NCBI GenBank assembly: GCA_001724265.1
Contig: MEDY01000293.1
Span: forward strand, 1 to 63,805
Origin: Rhizaria sp. SCN 62-66
Lineage: Eukaryota; Rhizaria, unplaced
Reading direction: 5' to 3'
DNA: 63,805 nucleotides
Both the position numbers and the translations under genes were made by a program. Under the pieces are notes generated by a model. That model saw only the letters and a list, made by a program, of their open reading frames with translations. It was not told where the DNA came from and made no database searches. Below, piece by piece: positions 19,662-30,386 of this stretch (within the stretch, counting starts at the first letter, position 1; each line of letters starts with the position of its first letter).

Positions 19662-22171
19662 ATGTCTACGTCCGCCAAGGCCGCGGCCAAGCCCGCTGGC
19701 GGTGCTGGCGGCAAGAAGGCCTCCAAGGGCCCGTCGCCGATCGCCAAGATCTACCTCATCCTCTACAACCTCGCCTCCGTCGTCGGTTGGGGCCTCGTCG
19801 CCAAGGAGGTCTTCTCCTCCCTCATCGCCGGCAAGTCTGCGCTGGAGATGTCGGCCACGGCGCTGCCGCTGGTCAAGATCGTGCAGTCCACGGCTGTTAT
19901 GGAGATCCTCCACTCGATGACGGGGCTCGTCCCCTCGGCTTGGTTCACCACCTTCGTCCAGGTCATGTCGCGCCTCATCGTGCTCTGGGCCTACTGCGTG
20001 CCCGTCTCACACGCGCACTGGTCTCTTTACCTGCTCCTCGGCTCCTGGTCCCTCTCGGAGCTGCCCCGCTACGGCCTCTACCTCTGGCAGCTGCTCTTCC
20101 CCACCACGCCCGCACCCTTCCCGCTCTTCTGGCTCCGCTACTCGCTCTTCGCCGTGCTCTACCCCGCCGGCATCACCGGTGAGATCCTCCAGCTCTGGAC
20201 CGCGCTGCCCTTCCTCAAGGCCCACTACCCCGCGCTCCGCATCGTGTCCTACTGCCTGCTCTTCGGCCTCTACCCGCCCGGCTCGCCCTTCATGTACTTC
20301 CACATGGTCGGCATGCGCAAGTCGCAGTTCCGCAAGCGCGCCGAGGCCGCCAAGCCCGCCGTGGCGGCCCCCAAGCCGCAGGGCCTGGTCTTCCCCACCG
20401 ACGCCGAGACGGGCGAGGTGTCCACCTCCAACACCGGCAAGGCCGTCTTCGCCGCCTCCGTCGCGGGCGTCATGAAGCCCGCCGCCGAGGCCATCATGGC
20501 GACCAAGAACTGGCGCTTTGGCTACGCGCGCCACGTCGTCGAGCACGTCAAGATTGCTTCTCAGTCGCCCCGCACCGCGCTCGCCGTCGCGCAGGCCGGT
20601 CTCGACGCCTGCTACAACACCTTCCGCTTCGTGCGCGACTCCGACAAGTTCGACGGCTCGCTCGCCGAGGCGCTGGAGCACTTCAAGGGCTCGTTCGAGC
20701 TGGGCCACGTCAAGGGCACCAAGTCCGCGCCCGCGGCCGGCTACACGCTCGAGGTGCCCTACAACGGCGGCGTGCTCTCTGGCGCGGCGCTCGAGGCGCA
20801 GCTCAACAAGTGGGCCCAATACGGCACCATCGAGCCCTCGTGCGCGGCCGCCATTGCGTGGGCCGCCAAGTCGGGCAGCAAGCTCGACCTCTCGGACAAG
20901 TACTTCGTGCTGCTGGGCGCGGGCGCGGCCATGGGCCCGCTGCAGGTGCTGCTGGCGCACGGCGCCAACATCATCGCCATCGACCTCGACCGCCCCGGCA
21001 TCTGGCAGCGCCTGCTCACGCTCGCGCAAAACTCCTCGGGCCAGATGTACTTCCCGCTCAAGTCGGCGCCCAAGTCGCAGTCGATCGCGGACCTTGCCGA
21101 GGTCGCCGGCGGCAACCTCTTCACCATGACCCCCGAGATCTGCAACTTCGTCGCTGACGTGCTGCCCGGCAAGAAGCTCGTCGTCGGCGGCTACGCCTAC
21201 CTCGACTCAGCCGCTCACGTGCAGGTCTCGCTCGCCATGGACGCCGTGATGAAGACCGCCATCGCGCGCCGCGGTGCCGCCAACGTTGCCCTGGGCTTCC
21301 TCTGCTCGCCCACCGACGTGTTCAACGTCGAGGAGGAGACCGCCGCCGCCGCCAAGAAGAACCGCGCGTCGGCGCCGCTGTGGCAGAAGCTCATCGCGGC
21401 CGTCGCGCCGGGCTCGCTGGCGCCGAACGGCGTCTCGGCCGTCGCTGAGGACCAGACCCCCGTCAAGATCAACAACGGCATCGTCGTCGCCCAGGGCCCC
21501 AACTACGCCTTCGCCAAGCGCATCCAGCACTGGCGCGCCGTCACCGCCTTCGCCGCGGGCTCCGTCGTCTCGACCAACATTGCGCCTTCGACCAGCACGC
21601 TCTCCGTCGTCTCCAACGCGTCTTTCGCTGCGGCCTACGGTGGCATGCACCTCTTCAAGCCCATGGAGGTCATGCGCCAGGTATGCACATAGCACCATAT
21701 TTCGCCTTGATATTTCGCCTTGATATTTCGCCTTGATATTTCACATTGATATCAACACTTTTGTTCAAAATGTCATTTTATTTAATGTTTAGGATTAATT
21801 TCTGACCACAACTTATCGTTGTATTCATTTTTTTTCGTTTCGTGTTGTTTTCGCCGAACACCGCATCCATAACACAGGAGACCTCGAACGCCGTCATGGG
21901 CGCGCTGCTGCTGCACGACGTCCTCAACACCGACTGCGCTAAGAACCCCGAGTCGAAGCTGGGCGCGGCGCTCAAGGCCAAGCAGCCCATGCTGCTCTTT
22001 GCGCAGGGCGCCTTCCACGGCGGCGTGTGGCGCATCGGCTACACCATGAACTCGATCGGCCCCTACTCGGCCGTGGCCTTCTACCTCAAGAAGTTCGCCT
22101 ACGTCCCCGCCGCGCTCGCGGGCGCCATCGGCTACGTCGCCGTCAAGGGCCTCCCCTTCTCCCTGCCCTAA
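19662..22171 (+). CDS. 3-hydroxyacyl-CoA dehydratase (HACD/Phs1) fused to a Rossmann-like domain, 2 exons
   Basis: Coding exons 19662-21680 and 21878-22171 give 770 aa. Residues about 25-220 are a complete HACD/PTPLA domain, the ER enzyme that dehydrates 3-hydroxyacyl-CoA in very-long-chain fatty acid elongation. It shows IYLILYNLASVVGWG, STAVMEILHSMTGLV, and the active-site helix WSLSELPRYGLY (Glu133, Tyr137), with about six membrane helices. Ordinary HACDs end there. Here some 540 residues continue. They include VPYNGGVLSGAALEAQLNKW and a Rossmann-like nucleotide-binding turn GAGAAMGPLQVLLAHGANII (from Gly419) with a following acidic strand end (IDLDRP). A final segment across the splice ends in a hydrophobic hairpin. 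The second half has no stop or splice separating it from the first. I recognise no named family for it; a reductase acting on the same acyl chain is only a guess. Confidence 0.9.
21681..21877 (+). other. Intron of the HACD fusion gene
   Basis: 197 nt, donor GTATGC after ATGCGCCAG, acceptor AACACAG before GAGACCTC, phase 0. It contains a 13-nt tandem repeat directly after the donor. Confidence 0.9.
21697..21748. repeat. 13-nt tandem repeat in an intron
   Basis: Three identical copies of ATATTTCGCCTTG plus a fourth degenerate copy, starting 16 bases inside the HACD intron. Confidence 0.9.
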
Positions 22172-22728
22172 GCGGCTTGCGTGAGGCGCCACAACAGTCG
22201 TGAGAGGACAAGACTTGCGCTCACGTCGCGTCGTTTGGCCTCAGCATGACTGTTACTTTAAGTGAGTCCCCGTAACTTTGTTGTTGATCTGCGAAGAGCG
22301 GGACTTGCGTTATGATAATACAAACTCCTGTTTTTGTTCAATATAAGACGTCACTATAGGTATATATTATGTTTTGACATGATGGAAAGCCCGTCTTAGG
22401 GGCTAATATCTGTTAAGATATCTGCGTAACATTACTGTGTTGATACTGTAGCGATGCTGCGACAGTGACTGACTGCGCAAAACTGGAGGTCGCAAGTTCA
22501 ATGAGATAGAGAGGATATACACATTGTTTTGCTAATTTAGTTAATGATTATATTAATTACCCACGGAACATTTTCACTTTTCTTTCTCACATAACTGTTG
22601 ACGATGTGTCTTTTGTGTACGATCAATTTAGCGTCCCGCTCTCGTTGCTTCCTCTCGACAGCTCCAATCCTCCGCTTTTTACCCTCTACACACACAAGTT
22701 GGACCAGTCTCGCCGCATCCCACATTGC
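22172..22728. other. Tandem intergenic region, HACD / URB2
   Basis: AT-rich 3' UTR and promoter sequence. A weak tRNA T-arm-like string near 22485-22500 lacks the rest of a cloverleaf. No gene called. Confidence 0.5.
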
Positions 22729-25700
22729 ATGACCAGCGCACAGAGTGCGGCTTTCCTGCGCGGTAGCGCGCTCACGGACTTTGCTTCGGGCAAGCTCTAT
22801 CAGAAGTTCCAGCGCGACCCCGAGACATGGGAGCGCACACTAGAGTTCCTTGCGCTGCCCGACACGGCGCGCGACCTCACACTCGATAACCGCGCCTTTC
22901 TCTTCCGCAGCGCACCTTTTGTCGCGTCCGTCCTTGCTGACTCCGCGCCCGCCGGCGCCGCGACTGACGTCGACCCGGCCGCCGAGCGCGTCGCGGCGGA
23001 AAGCGCGCTGGCCGCCTTCGCAGAGGTCGTCGCGACCCTGCTCTCGCCGCGCTTCGAGACCGTCTTCTGCCCCGGTTACGCCGCCATCATCACCTTTGCC
23101 GAGGCGCTATGTGACGCCTGCATTGCTGCCGCGCCCACGCTGGCCGCGCGCCCCCGCGCCGCGTCGGCCGCCTTCGCGCTCGTGCTGGCAGTCACCCGCG
23201 CGCTCCGCGCCCCGCTCGCGACCGCGGCCGCCACGGCCACCTCCAAGACGACCTTCGCGCAGCTCGCTGACGTGCAGCCGCGCCTGCTGCATCTTGCGGG
23301 TGTGGCCGCCGCTGTTACGCCCGTGCTCCGCGCGCTCGCCGCCGCAGATGCCTCCGCCACTGCCTCCGCCGCCGCCACCGCGGGCGCCGCCGCCGCCGTC
23401 GCCGCCGCGCTCGCCGCGATGGGGGGCTCGGTCGACGCGGACACCGCCGCGGCCGCGTCCGCCGCCGCCGCCACGGCCGCCGCGCTGCCCGCTGCCCTGT
23501 ACCAAGTCGTGACCGATGCCGCGCTCGCGCCCACGCACGTCCCTGCACTCGTGGCCGACCTCGACCGCTTCACCCTCAAGCACGCCTTCGTCTCCGCCGC
23601 TGCGTCTTCTGCCGCGGGGACGAGCGCGGCGGCCGTGGCGGGCACGCTCAACGCGGACGTGTACCACGACGTGTTCGCCGCCGCGCCCGCCGCGCTGGCC
23701 GTGCTGGGCAGCCTCGCCGCGCGACACCGCAAGAAGCCCGCCAGCGGCGGCGCTGGCCGCGGTGGCAAGAGCGATGCCGCCGCCGCGGCCGCCGCGACGC
23801 AGCACGACGACGACGGCGACGACGGCGACGACGCCGCCGCCGCGGCCGCCGCACCGGTGGGCTCGGCCGGCTACGCGGTGCAGCGCGCGGCGCTGCGGGC
23901 GTTCGACACGGTGACGCCGGCGCAGGGATTGTTTTTGCTCGGCCAGCTCGACGCGCTCGCCGCCGCGGGGCCCGCCGACGCCGCGCTCGACGCGCCCGTG
24001 CTCGCTGCGGCTGCGGCTCTCACTACTGCCCCGGCTGCGAAGGATGCCAAGCAGAGCAAGGACACCAAGGACAGCAAGGACGCGAAGAAGAGTGCCAAAA
24101 ACACACAGGCCAAGACCTCTAGCACGAACAATAGCGCGACGAATCACAGTAGCAGTCGCAACAGCAATGGTAGCGAGGACGAGCTCCCGGCCGCGGTCGT
24201 GGAGCTGCCCCCGCAGACGCACTTCGTGTGCCCGCGCGCGCACGTGCTGGCCTTCCTGCCCTCGCTTTACACAGCCTTTGTCCGTGCCGTCCGCGCCCAC
24301 CGCGCCGCCACCGCCGCTGCCGCCGCAGCCGACGCCGAGTCTGCGGCCGCTGCGGCTGCCGCTGCCGCCGCGGCATCGTCGGGCAGCGGCGCGGGAGCGT
24401 CCGCCGCGGCCGCTGCCGCCGCTGCGGAGGCGATCCGCCGGCGCAAGGCGCTGCTGGTGCAGAAGCTGAGCGAGACGGCCTTTCTGACGCTCGTCTTTTC
24501 CGTCGCCGCGCCACAGGACGCGCAGCAGCACGCGCTGCTGCCCGTTGCGACCACCGGCGACGACGGCGCCGCTGCCCCTGCGGCGTCGGCGTCGGCCGTG
24601 GCGGCGTACCTCAGCACTCAGGGCGCGCTGCTGGCGCTGGCGCGGTCGCTGCGCGTCTACGCGGCTAACGAGGACCGCGACGGCGCGCAGCTGCGCTTCT
24701 TCCGCGCCGCGCTGGCCTCGGTACTCACGGCTTGGGCCGCCGCGCCTGCCGCGCCCGTGGCGGCGCTGCGCGGGCCCGCGGCCGCCGCGCTCGCCAGCGC
24801 GCGCGCCGACCCGCTCGCCGCGGCGCTGGACCTGGGGGCGGGCTCGGCGCGTGGCGGCGAGCGCACACTTAACTCGCCGGTGTACCGCGCCGTGCCACGC
24901 GCGCTCGCGGCGGGCGCCGCGGGCGCGGCCTCGGCGCTCGAGACGTCGTCGCCGCGGCCGCCGCGGCCGTGCGCGCCGCGGCCGCGCTGAACCCCGCGAT
25001 CTTCACGGACCTGCTGATGCCGCTGTGCGGTCTCTGGGCCTGGGGGCTCGACGCCGCCGCGCTCGTCGCCACTGATGCCGCCACCGCGCTCGCCAGCGAC
25101 GGCGGCGACGGCGACGCGGCGAAGCAGGCGCGCGCGGCCGCCGCGGCGCGCGGCGCGCTTGTTCAGCTGCTGGAGCAGGTCTTCTCCACGCACGCGCACC
25201 TGCGCCAGCTGGGCGAGTTCCTCTCGGCGATGCTCGCGGCCGCCGCGGCGCTGCGCGGGCGCCCCGGCGCGAGCAACGCGGCCGCGCAGGCCGCGCCGCC
25301 GCTGCCGCCGCTGGCCGCGCTGCTGCCGGGGCTGCCCGCGGCGCTGACGACCATGGCGCAGCCCGCGCTGCTGCGCCTGTGGGCTGCGCTCACCGACGCC
25401 TTCTCGACCTTCACCGCCGCCGCTGCCGCCGACGCCACCGCCGCGGCCGCCGCGGCCGCCGCGGGCGGTGACTCGCGCGCGCGCGACGCGCTGGTGGCGC
25501 AGGCGCACGTGGCGTCGCAGCACAACCTGGCGCACTTGTTCGCCGCGCTGCTGGCGGCCGCGCCCGTGCCCGACGCGGCCGCAGCCGAGACGTACGCGCC
25601 TCTGCTGCAGGACGCCGCCGCCGCCGTCAACGGCGCGCTTGACGCCGCGGCCGGCGCCGCCGCGCGCCCCGCCTCAGTGGCCGCGCCGCGCACGGTCGCG

Positions 25701-28700
25701 ACGCTCGGCGCCGTCGCTGCCGCCAGTCTGGGCGTCAAGGCGAGCGCCGCCAGCACTGGCGGCAAGGGCGGCGCCGCTGCGATGCCGGGCTCGCTGAGCG
25801 TGGCGGCGACAGCGACGGTGTTCCTGGCGCTGTCGCGACTGGCGGAGCGCTGCGCTACCGTCGCGCGCGGCTCCCCGCAGGCGGCGCCGCTGCTGCTCAT
25901 GTCCACGCGTGTGGCCGCCGCGATGCCTGCGGCCGACTGGGCCGGCGTCGCCGCGCCGCTCGCGCCGCTCTGGGTCCGCGAGCCCGTCGCCGCGCTTGCC
26001 GCCGCGCTGCGCGAGGCCGCCGCGGCCGCGCTCCCCGCCGCGGCCGACGGGCACAACGGCGACGACCAGGAGGATGCCGCCGCGGCCTCGCGCAGCAAGC
26101 GCGCGCGCCCTGCCGCCGCTTCGTCCAAGTCCGCCTCCTCTGCGCCCGCCGTGTCTGCGGCCGCGTGCGTCGAGGCGCGCGCGCTGCAGCTGGCGGCGAC
26201 CGAGTTCTCGCTGTGGCGACTCGCGCTCATCGCGCGCGACCAGGCCTGGGCGCTCGACGCGCCCGCACTGCGCGCCGCTGCCGCCGCCGCCGCTGCCGCG
26301 CCCGCCGCCGCCGCCACCAAAACGGCTACGCTGACGCCCGCGCAGCGCGCCGAGCTCGACGTCGCGTCCGAGGCCCTGGCGCTGCTCACCGCCGTCTCGG
26401 CCGACGTCGCCACTTACGTCGCGCCCGCGCTCTTCCCTCGCGGCAGCACCGGCACCAGCACCAGCATCAGCCAGAAGGCCGAGCACCTGCTGTTCGCGCC
26501 GCCCGCGTCCGCGGCCGCGTTGGGCTCGGCGACGCTGGCAGCGCTCGCGAGTGCATTCCCGCTCTGGACAGCGCTGCAGGCGCGCGCCGCCGCCGTCGCG
26601 GTGCCCGGGCTCGCCGACGCGCTTGTTACGCTTACGCGCGCGCTGCTGCGGCCCTATACACACCCGGCCCCCGCTGCCGCTGCCGCCGCCACCGGCGCTG
26701 CCGCGAGCGCGAGCGTGGGCGTGGTGGCCGCGGCGGCGACCGCGCGCGCCGCATGGACCGACGCGCGCCTGCTCTACTGCCCCTTCCTGGCCTTCGCGCT
26801 GCCCACCGTGATCGCGCGCGCCGCCGCCGAGGCCGACGCCGCGGCCGCGGAGGCCGCCGCGGCTGTCTCGTCGAGCTCCAAGCGCAGCACCAGCGCCAGT
26901 GCACTGGCCGAGACTGCCTCTGCGCGCGCCGCCGAAGCGTTTGCGGTCGCCGAGGCCGTGCTGCTGCAGTGCCTGCCGCTGCCGCTCTCGCTCCTCACGG
27001 CCGTCTTCTCCCCCGCCTCTGGCTCCGGTGCTGCCGGACTCGTCGCCCCGGTCGCGGCTGACGTCGCTGTGTTGCCGCAGACGCTGCTGTCGCTCTTCGC
27101 GGCCGCCACCGCCGCCGCTGCCGGCCCCGTCGCGTCGCTGCGCGCCCCTGCCTCCGCGCTGCGCGCGTGTCTGAGCGCATTCCTCGCCCGCTGCGCGCCG
27201 CTTGCCCCGCGCGTGCTGGCCCGCGCCCTGGTGCTCTCCCTTGCCGCGCCCCTGGACGCGCTCGTCGCTCCTGCGCCCGCGAGCTCCGCTACCGGCGCCG
27301 CCGCCGCCGCTGCGTCTGCCGCAGGGGACTCCGTGCTGGGCTCTGAGCTGTCGGGCCTGTCGGTGTGCCTGCACTGGGCTGCCACCACCGCTTCCGATGA
27401 CGCTATGGCCGCACTCGCTGCCGCGTTCACCGCCGCCGCCGCTGGCCGCACCTCGGCCGTGGCACCGCTAGACGCCGCACTGGCCGCTCTCTCGGCGTCC
27501 GCGCCTGGCACCAAGGGTGCTGCCACCGCTGCTTCTGACGCGCTGCGCACCGCGGGCGCCGTGGCGTCCGCTGTGATGCTCCGCTGTGCGCGCGCGCTGC
27601 TCCTGGCGGCGTCTCCCGCGACCGTGGCGACCGACGCGCCCCGCGCCACGCGCGCGCTGCTGGTGCTGCGCGTATTCGTCGATGCCGTCGCCGCGCGCGC
27701 GTACTCGCTGCGCAACGCGCTCGTCGCCGCCGCTGATGCCGAAACCGCGATGGCCGCGGCGAGCACTGCTGACGCCGGCGCCGTTGCTGCTGGCTTCTTC
27801 GCTGGCCTGCTGGCCTGGGTCCGCGGACTTGTCTCTGCCGCGTCCACGAACAGCGGCACTGACGCTGACGCCGAGGCGGACATCGACGGTAGCACGAGCG
27901 CGCTGCTGAGCGCTGCATCTGCGCTGCAGCGTCTGTCCTCGGCGCTTGTCGCGCTCATGCCCGTGATCGACGCTGTGGCCGCCGCGCGCGCGCACTCTCT
28001 GCGCGGCGCCGTGGCCTTCTTCGCCTCGCCTGCGCTCTCCGCGCCGCTGTGGGCGCCCGCGGAAACCGCGGCCGTGCGCGTCATTGTGCGCGCCGCCGCG
28101 GCCGCCGCCGCGCTGCCCGCCCCCGCGAGCTCCCGCGCGCCCGCGCCCGTCGCGCTCGGCCTGGCCGCCGACCTGCTGCACCAGCGCGTGCCCGTGGCCG
28201 CCGCGATGCCGGTCGCCGGGGCCGCGCCCGCGCCTGCAGCCGTCACTGCGGCGGGCGCGGCGGCTGAGGCCGCGGCCCGGCACTTCGCGCTGCTGCTTGC
28301 GCTGCGCGTGCGCGTGCTGGCGTGCTTCGGCCCCGTGCACTGGCTCGCGGCCCGCCTGCGCGCGGCCGTGGACGACGCTGCGACGGCCGCGCTTGCCGCC
28401 GCCACGGCCGCCGTCGCGCACGCCGCGCCGCTGCCCGCCTTTGCGGAGCCTGACGCCGTGATGCAGATGGTCTGCGATTGCGTCGACGTCTCCGTCGGCG
28501 CCGCCGGGTCCTCTATGCTCGCACTCGCGCTGCCCGCCGCCTTGCGCGACGCGCCCGCCGCGGCCTCGCCGTGGGCCGGCCCCGCGGGGTCCGCTCTGGC
28601 GGCACTCATCACCGGCGCCGACGCCGCTGCCGCGCTGGCTGCCTCGCTCGCGCAGTCATGGCGCCATACGCGCACGGTCGTCGCTGCCACCACGCCGCTG

Positions 28701-30038
28701 CTCGTGCGCCTTGCGCGCGCCGTCATCGTGCTCGGCGCTGCGGCCAGCGCGCCCGCGCAGCTCGGCGCCACGCGTGCCGCGCCCTCTCAGCTCGCCGGCG
28801 CCGTCGTGACTGCGTTGTCCTCGCTTGCCTCAGCTTCCGGCCCTGCCACGAACGGCGCCCCTGTTGCAGTTGGCCTCCCCGCTGTCATGCTGGCTGCGTC
28901 GCGCCTTGTCGCCGCCGCTGCTTCTCCCGCCGCCGCGTCCACGGGTGCCGGCTTTGGTGCTGTGACCGCTGCCTCGAGTGTGGAATCGACGACTGGCATT
29001 ACCCCCACGCTCGCGGCGGCAGCTTCGTCGCCCTTCGCGACCCTCGGCGTCGCCTCCGCCGCGTCCACGTCCGCCTCCGCTGCCTCGCCCGCGTCCGCGT
29101 CTGCGAGCGCGAGCCTCGCCGCGGCGGCGCCTGTGCTGCTGTCGCTGCTGCCGGCCTCTGCGCTGGTGTCGGCGGTGCAGGCCGTGCGCCAGCTGGTAGC
29201 GCACCATACTACGCTCACGGCCTCGCAGCTCTCGCTCGCCTACGACGCGCTGCTCGCCACCAGCCCGCTGCTCGCCGTGCGCTCCGGCGACGCCGCGGAC
29301 GACGACGCGCTCGCCGCCGGTGGGCTCACCGACGACCACGCCGCCGGCGCCGCGCTCGCCGGCGCCGCTGCGGCCGGTAGCGCGAGCAGCGCCGGCGCTG
29401 CGCTTGTCTGGCATGCCGTTGCCGCGGCCAATACGCAGGGCTCCACCGTGCTCGGCACCGCGCTCAGCCGCGCGTCGTCGGCGCTGCCCGCCGCAGCTTT
29501 CGCTGGCGGCGCGGCGGCCGTGCTGCCCGCGGCGCTCGCGGCGGCCTCCGTGAGCCGCGCCACCGTGGCTGCCTGCGCGCTCGCGCCGGCGCTGGCCGAG
29601 GCGCTCACGGCGACCGTGCGCAGTCACTCGGCGCGCGCGTGCGGCGCGCTGTCGCCGCTGCTGCTGCGCGGCGTGCGCAGCGTGTTGGCCTTTGCGCTCC
29701 AGGGCACGGCGCCGCTGCGGCGCTTCCGCGCGGGCGCGGGCGACACGGTGCTGTTTGCCACCGCGCGGCTGCTGCAGGAGCTCTCGCGCTCCACCAACGC
29801 CAAACCCGTCGCGCAGTTCGCGCACGTTGTCGTGGCCGACTACGTGCACTGGGCGCGCGACGCCGCCGCGCCGCTGGCCGGCCAGGAGTGGCGCATCGTG
29901 CGTCTGGGCCTGTTCGCGGTGCTGTCGCTGTGCGCGGATCACCAGCGCAAGAACATGGCGCTGGGGCTCGACGAGGCCGGCCGTATCGCACTCCGCGCGC
30001 TTACGGAGGAGGCGCGCCGCTTCCAGTTCTTTGGTTAA
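22729..30038 (+). CDS. URB2: Urb2/Npa2-like ribosome biogenesis protein, with an apparent frameshift
   Basis: Two long frames, 22729-24990 and about 24940-30038, together encode about 2,436 aa. Urb2/Npa2 is a nucleolar helical-repeat protein needed for early 60S ribosome assembly. The family link is clearest at the C-terminus: FAHVVVADYVHWARD, then a long helix ending in LSLCADHQRKNMALGLDEAGRI and a terminal short helix, the Urb2 C-terminal pattern. The N-terminus (GSALTDFASGKLYQKFQRDP) also resembles a helical-repeat start. Between lies extremely Ala-rich helical sequence. The first frame runs out of sense at TGA 24988. Reading one base back at about 24942 gives ALEDVVAAAAAVRAAAALNPAIF, a natural continuation, so one base is probably missing in the assembly. 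A genuine intron is less likely because no AT-rich insert is present. ATG 22729 is the first in frame; stop TAA. Confidence 0.72.
24930..24990 (+). other. Probable frameshift site in URB2
   Basis: The upstream frame becomes Pro/Arg-rich (SSPRPPRPCAPRPR) before its TGA, while the next frame gives Ala-rich helix like the rest of the protein from about 24942. A single missing base in the GC-rich run explains it. Confidence 0.65.
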
Positions 30039-30386
30039 AGCTGCAAACAAGCGGGTGCACAAGCTAACAAGCATGCGCATCTGCTTAGAATCTCAATCAT
30101 TTATTGGCTCGAGTACAGTAGTTAGCTATTAAACATCACGTTGTTTCTTTCAAAATTAAAATTATTACCGGTTCTTCATCAATACAGTTTAGACTTTATT
30201 ATTTACGTGCCCGTCTCAACAACGAACATCAGTTGTAGTTGTTTTAACTTTCATAAAGCTTTCTTTGCTCTTCAATTGACATGTGCGTTCTTTTAATACT
30301 TTAATCTTCTATCCTACCAATAAACCAATAAAATTGGACATCAACGCAACTTAAATACCCCATGCACACCGACGGAGGCCCTGTTC
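30039..30386. other. Convergent intergenic region, URB2 / CLU
   Basis: AT-rich 3' flanks with AATAAA-like hexamers near 30320-30330. Nothing else seen. Confidence 0.55.

Noticed and set aside
22465-22510. tRNA T-arm-like sequence between HACD and URB2
   Set aside because: GGTCGCAAGTTCAA resembles a T-arm but no D-arm or acceptor stem is present.
24969-30038. A separate gene downstream of the URB2 N-terminal frame
   Set aside because: The frame has no good ATG start, no promoter-like AT-rich gap precedes it, and the protein continues naturally after a one-base shift.
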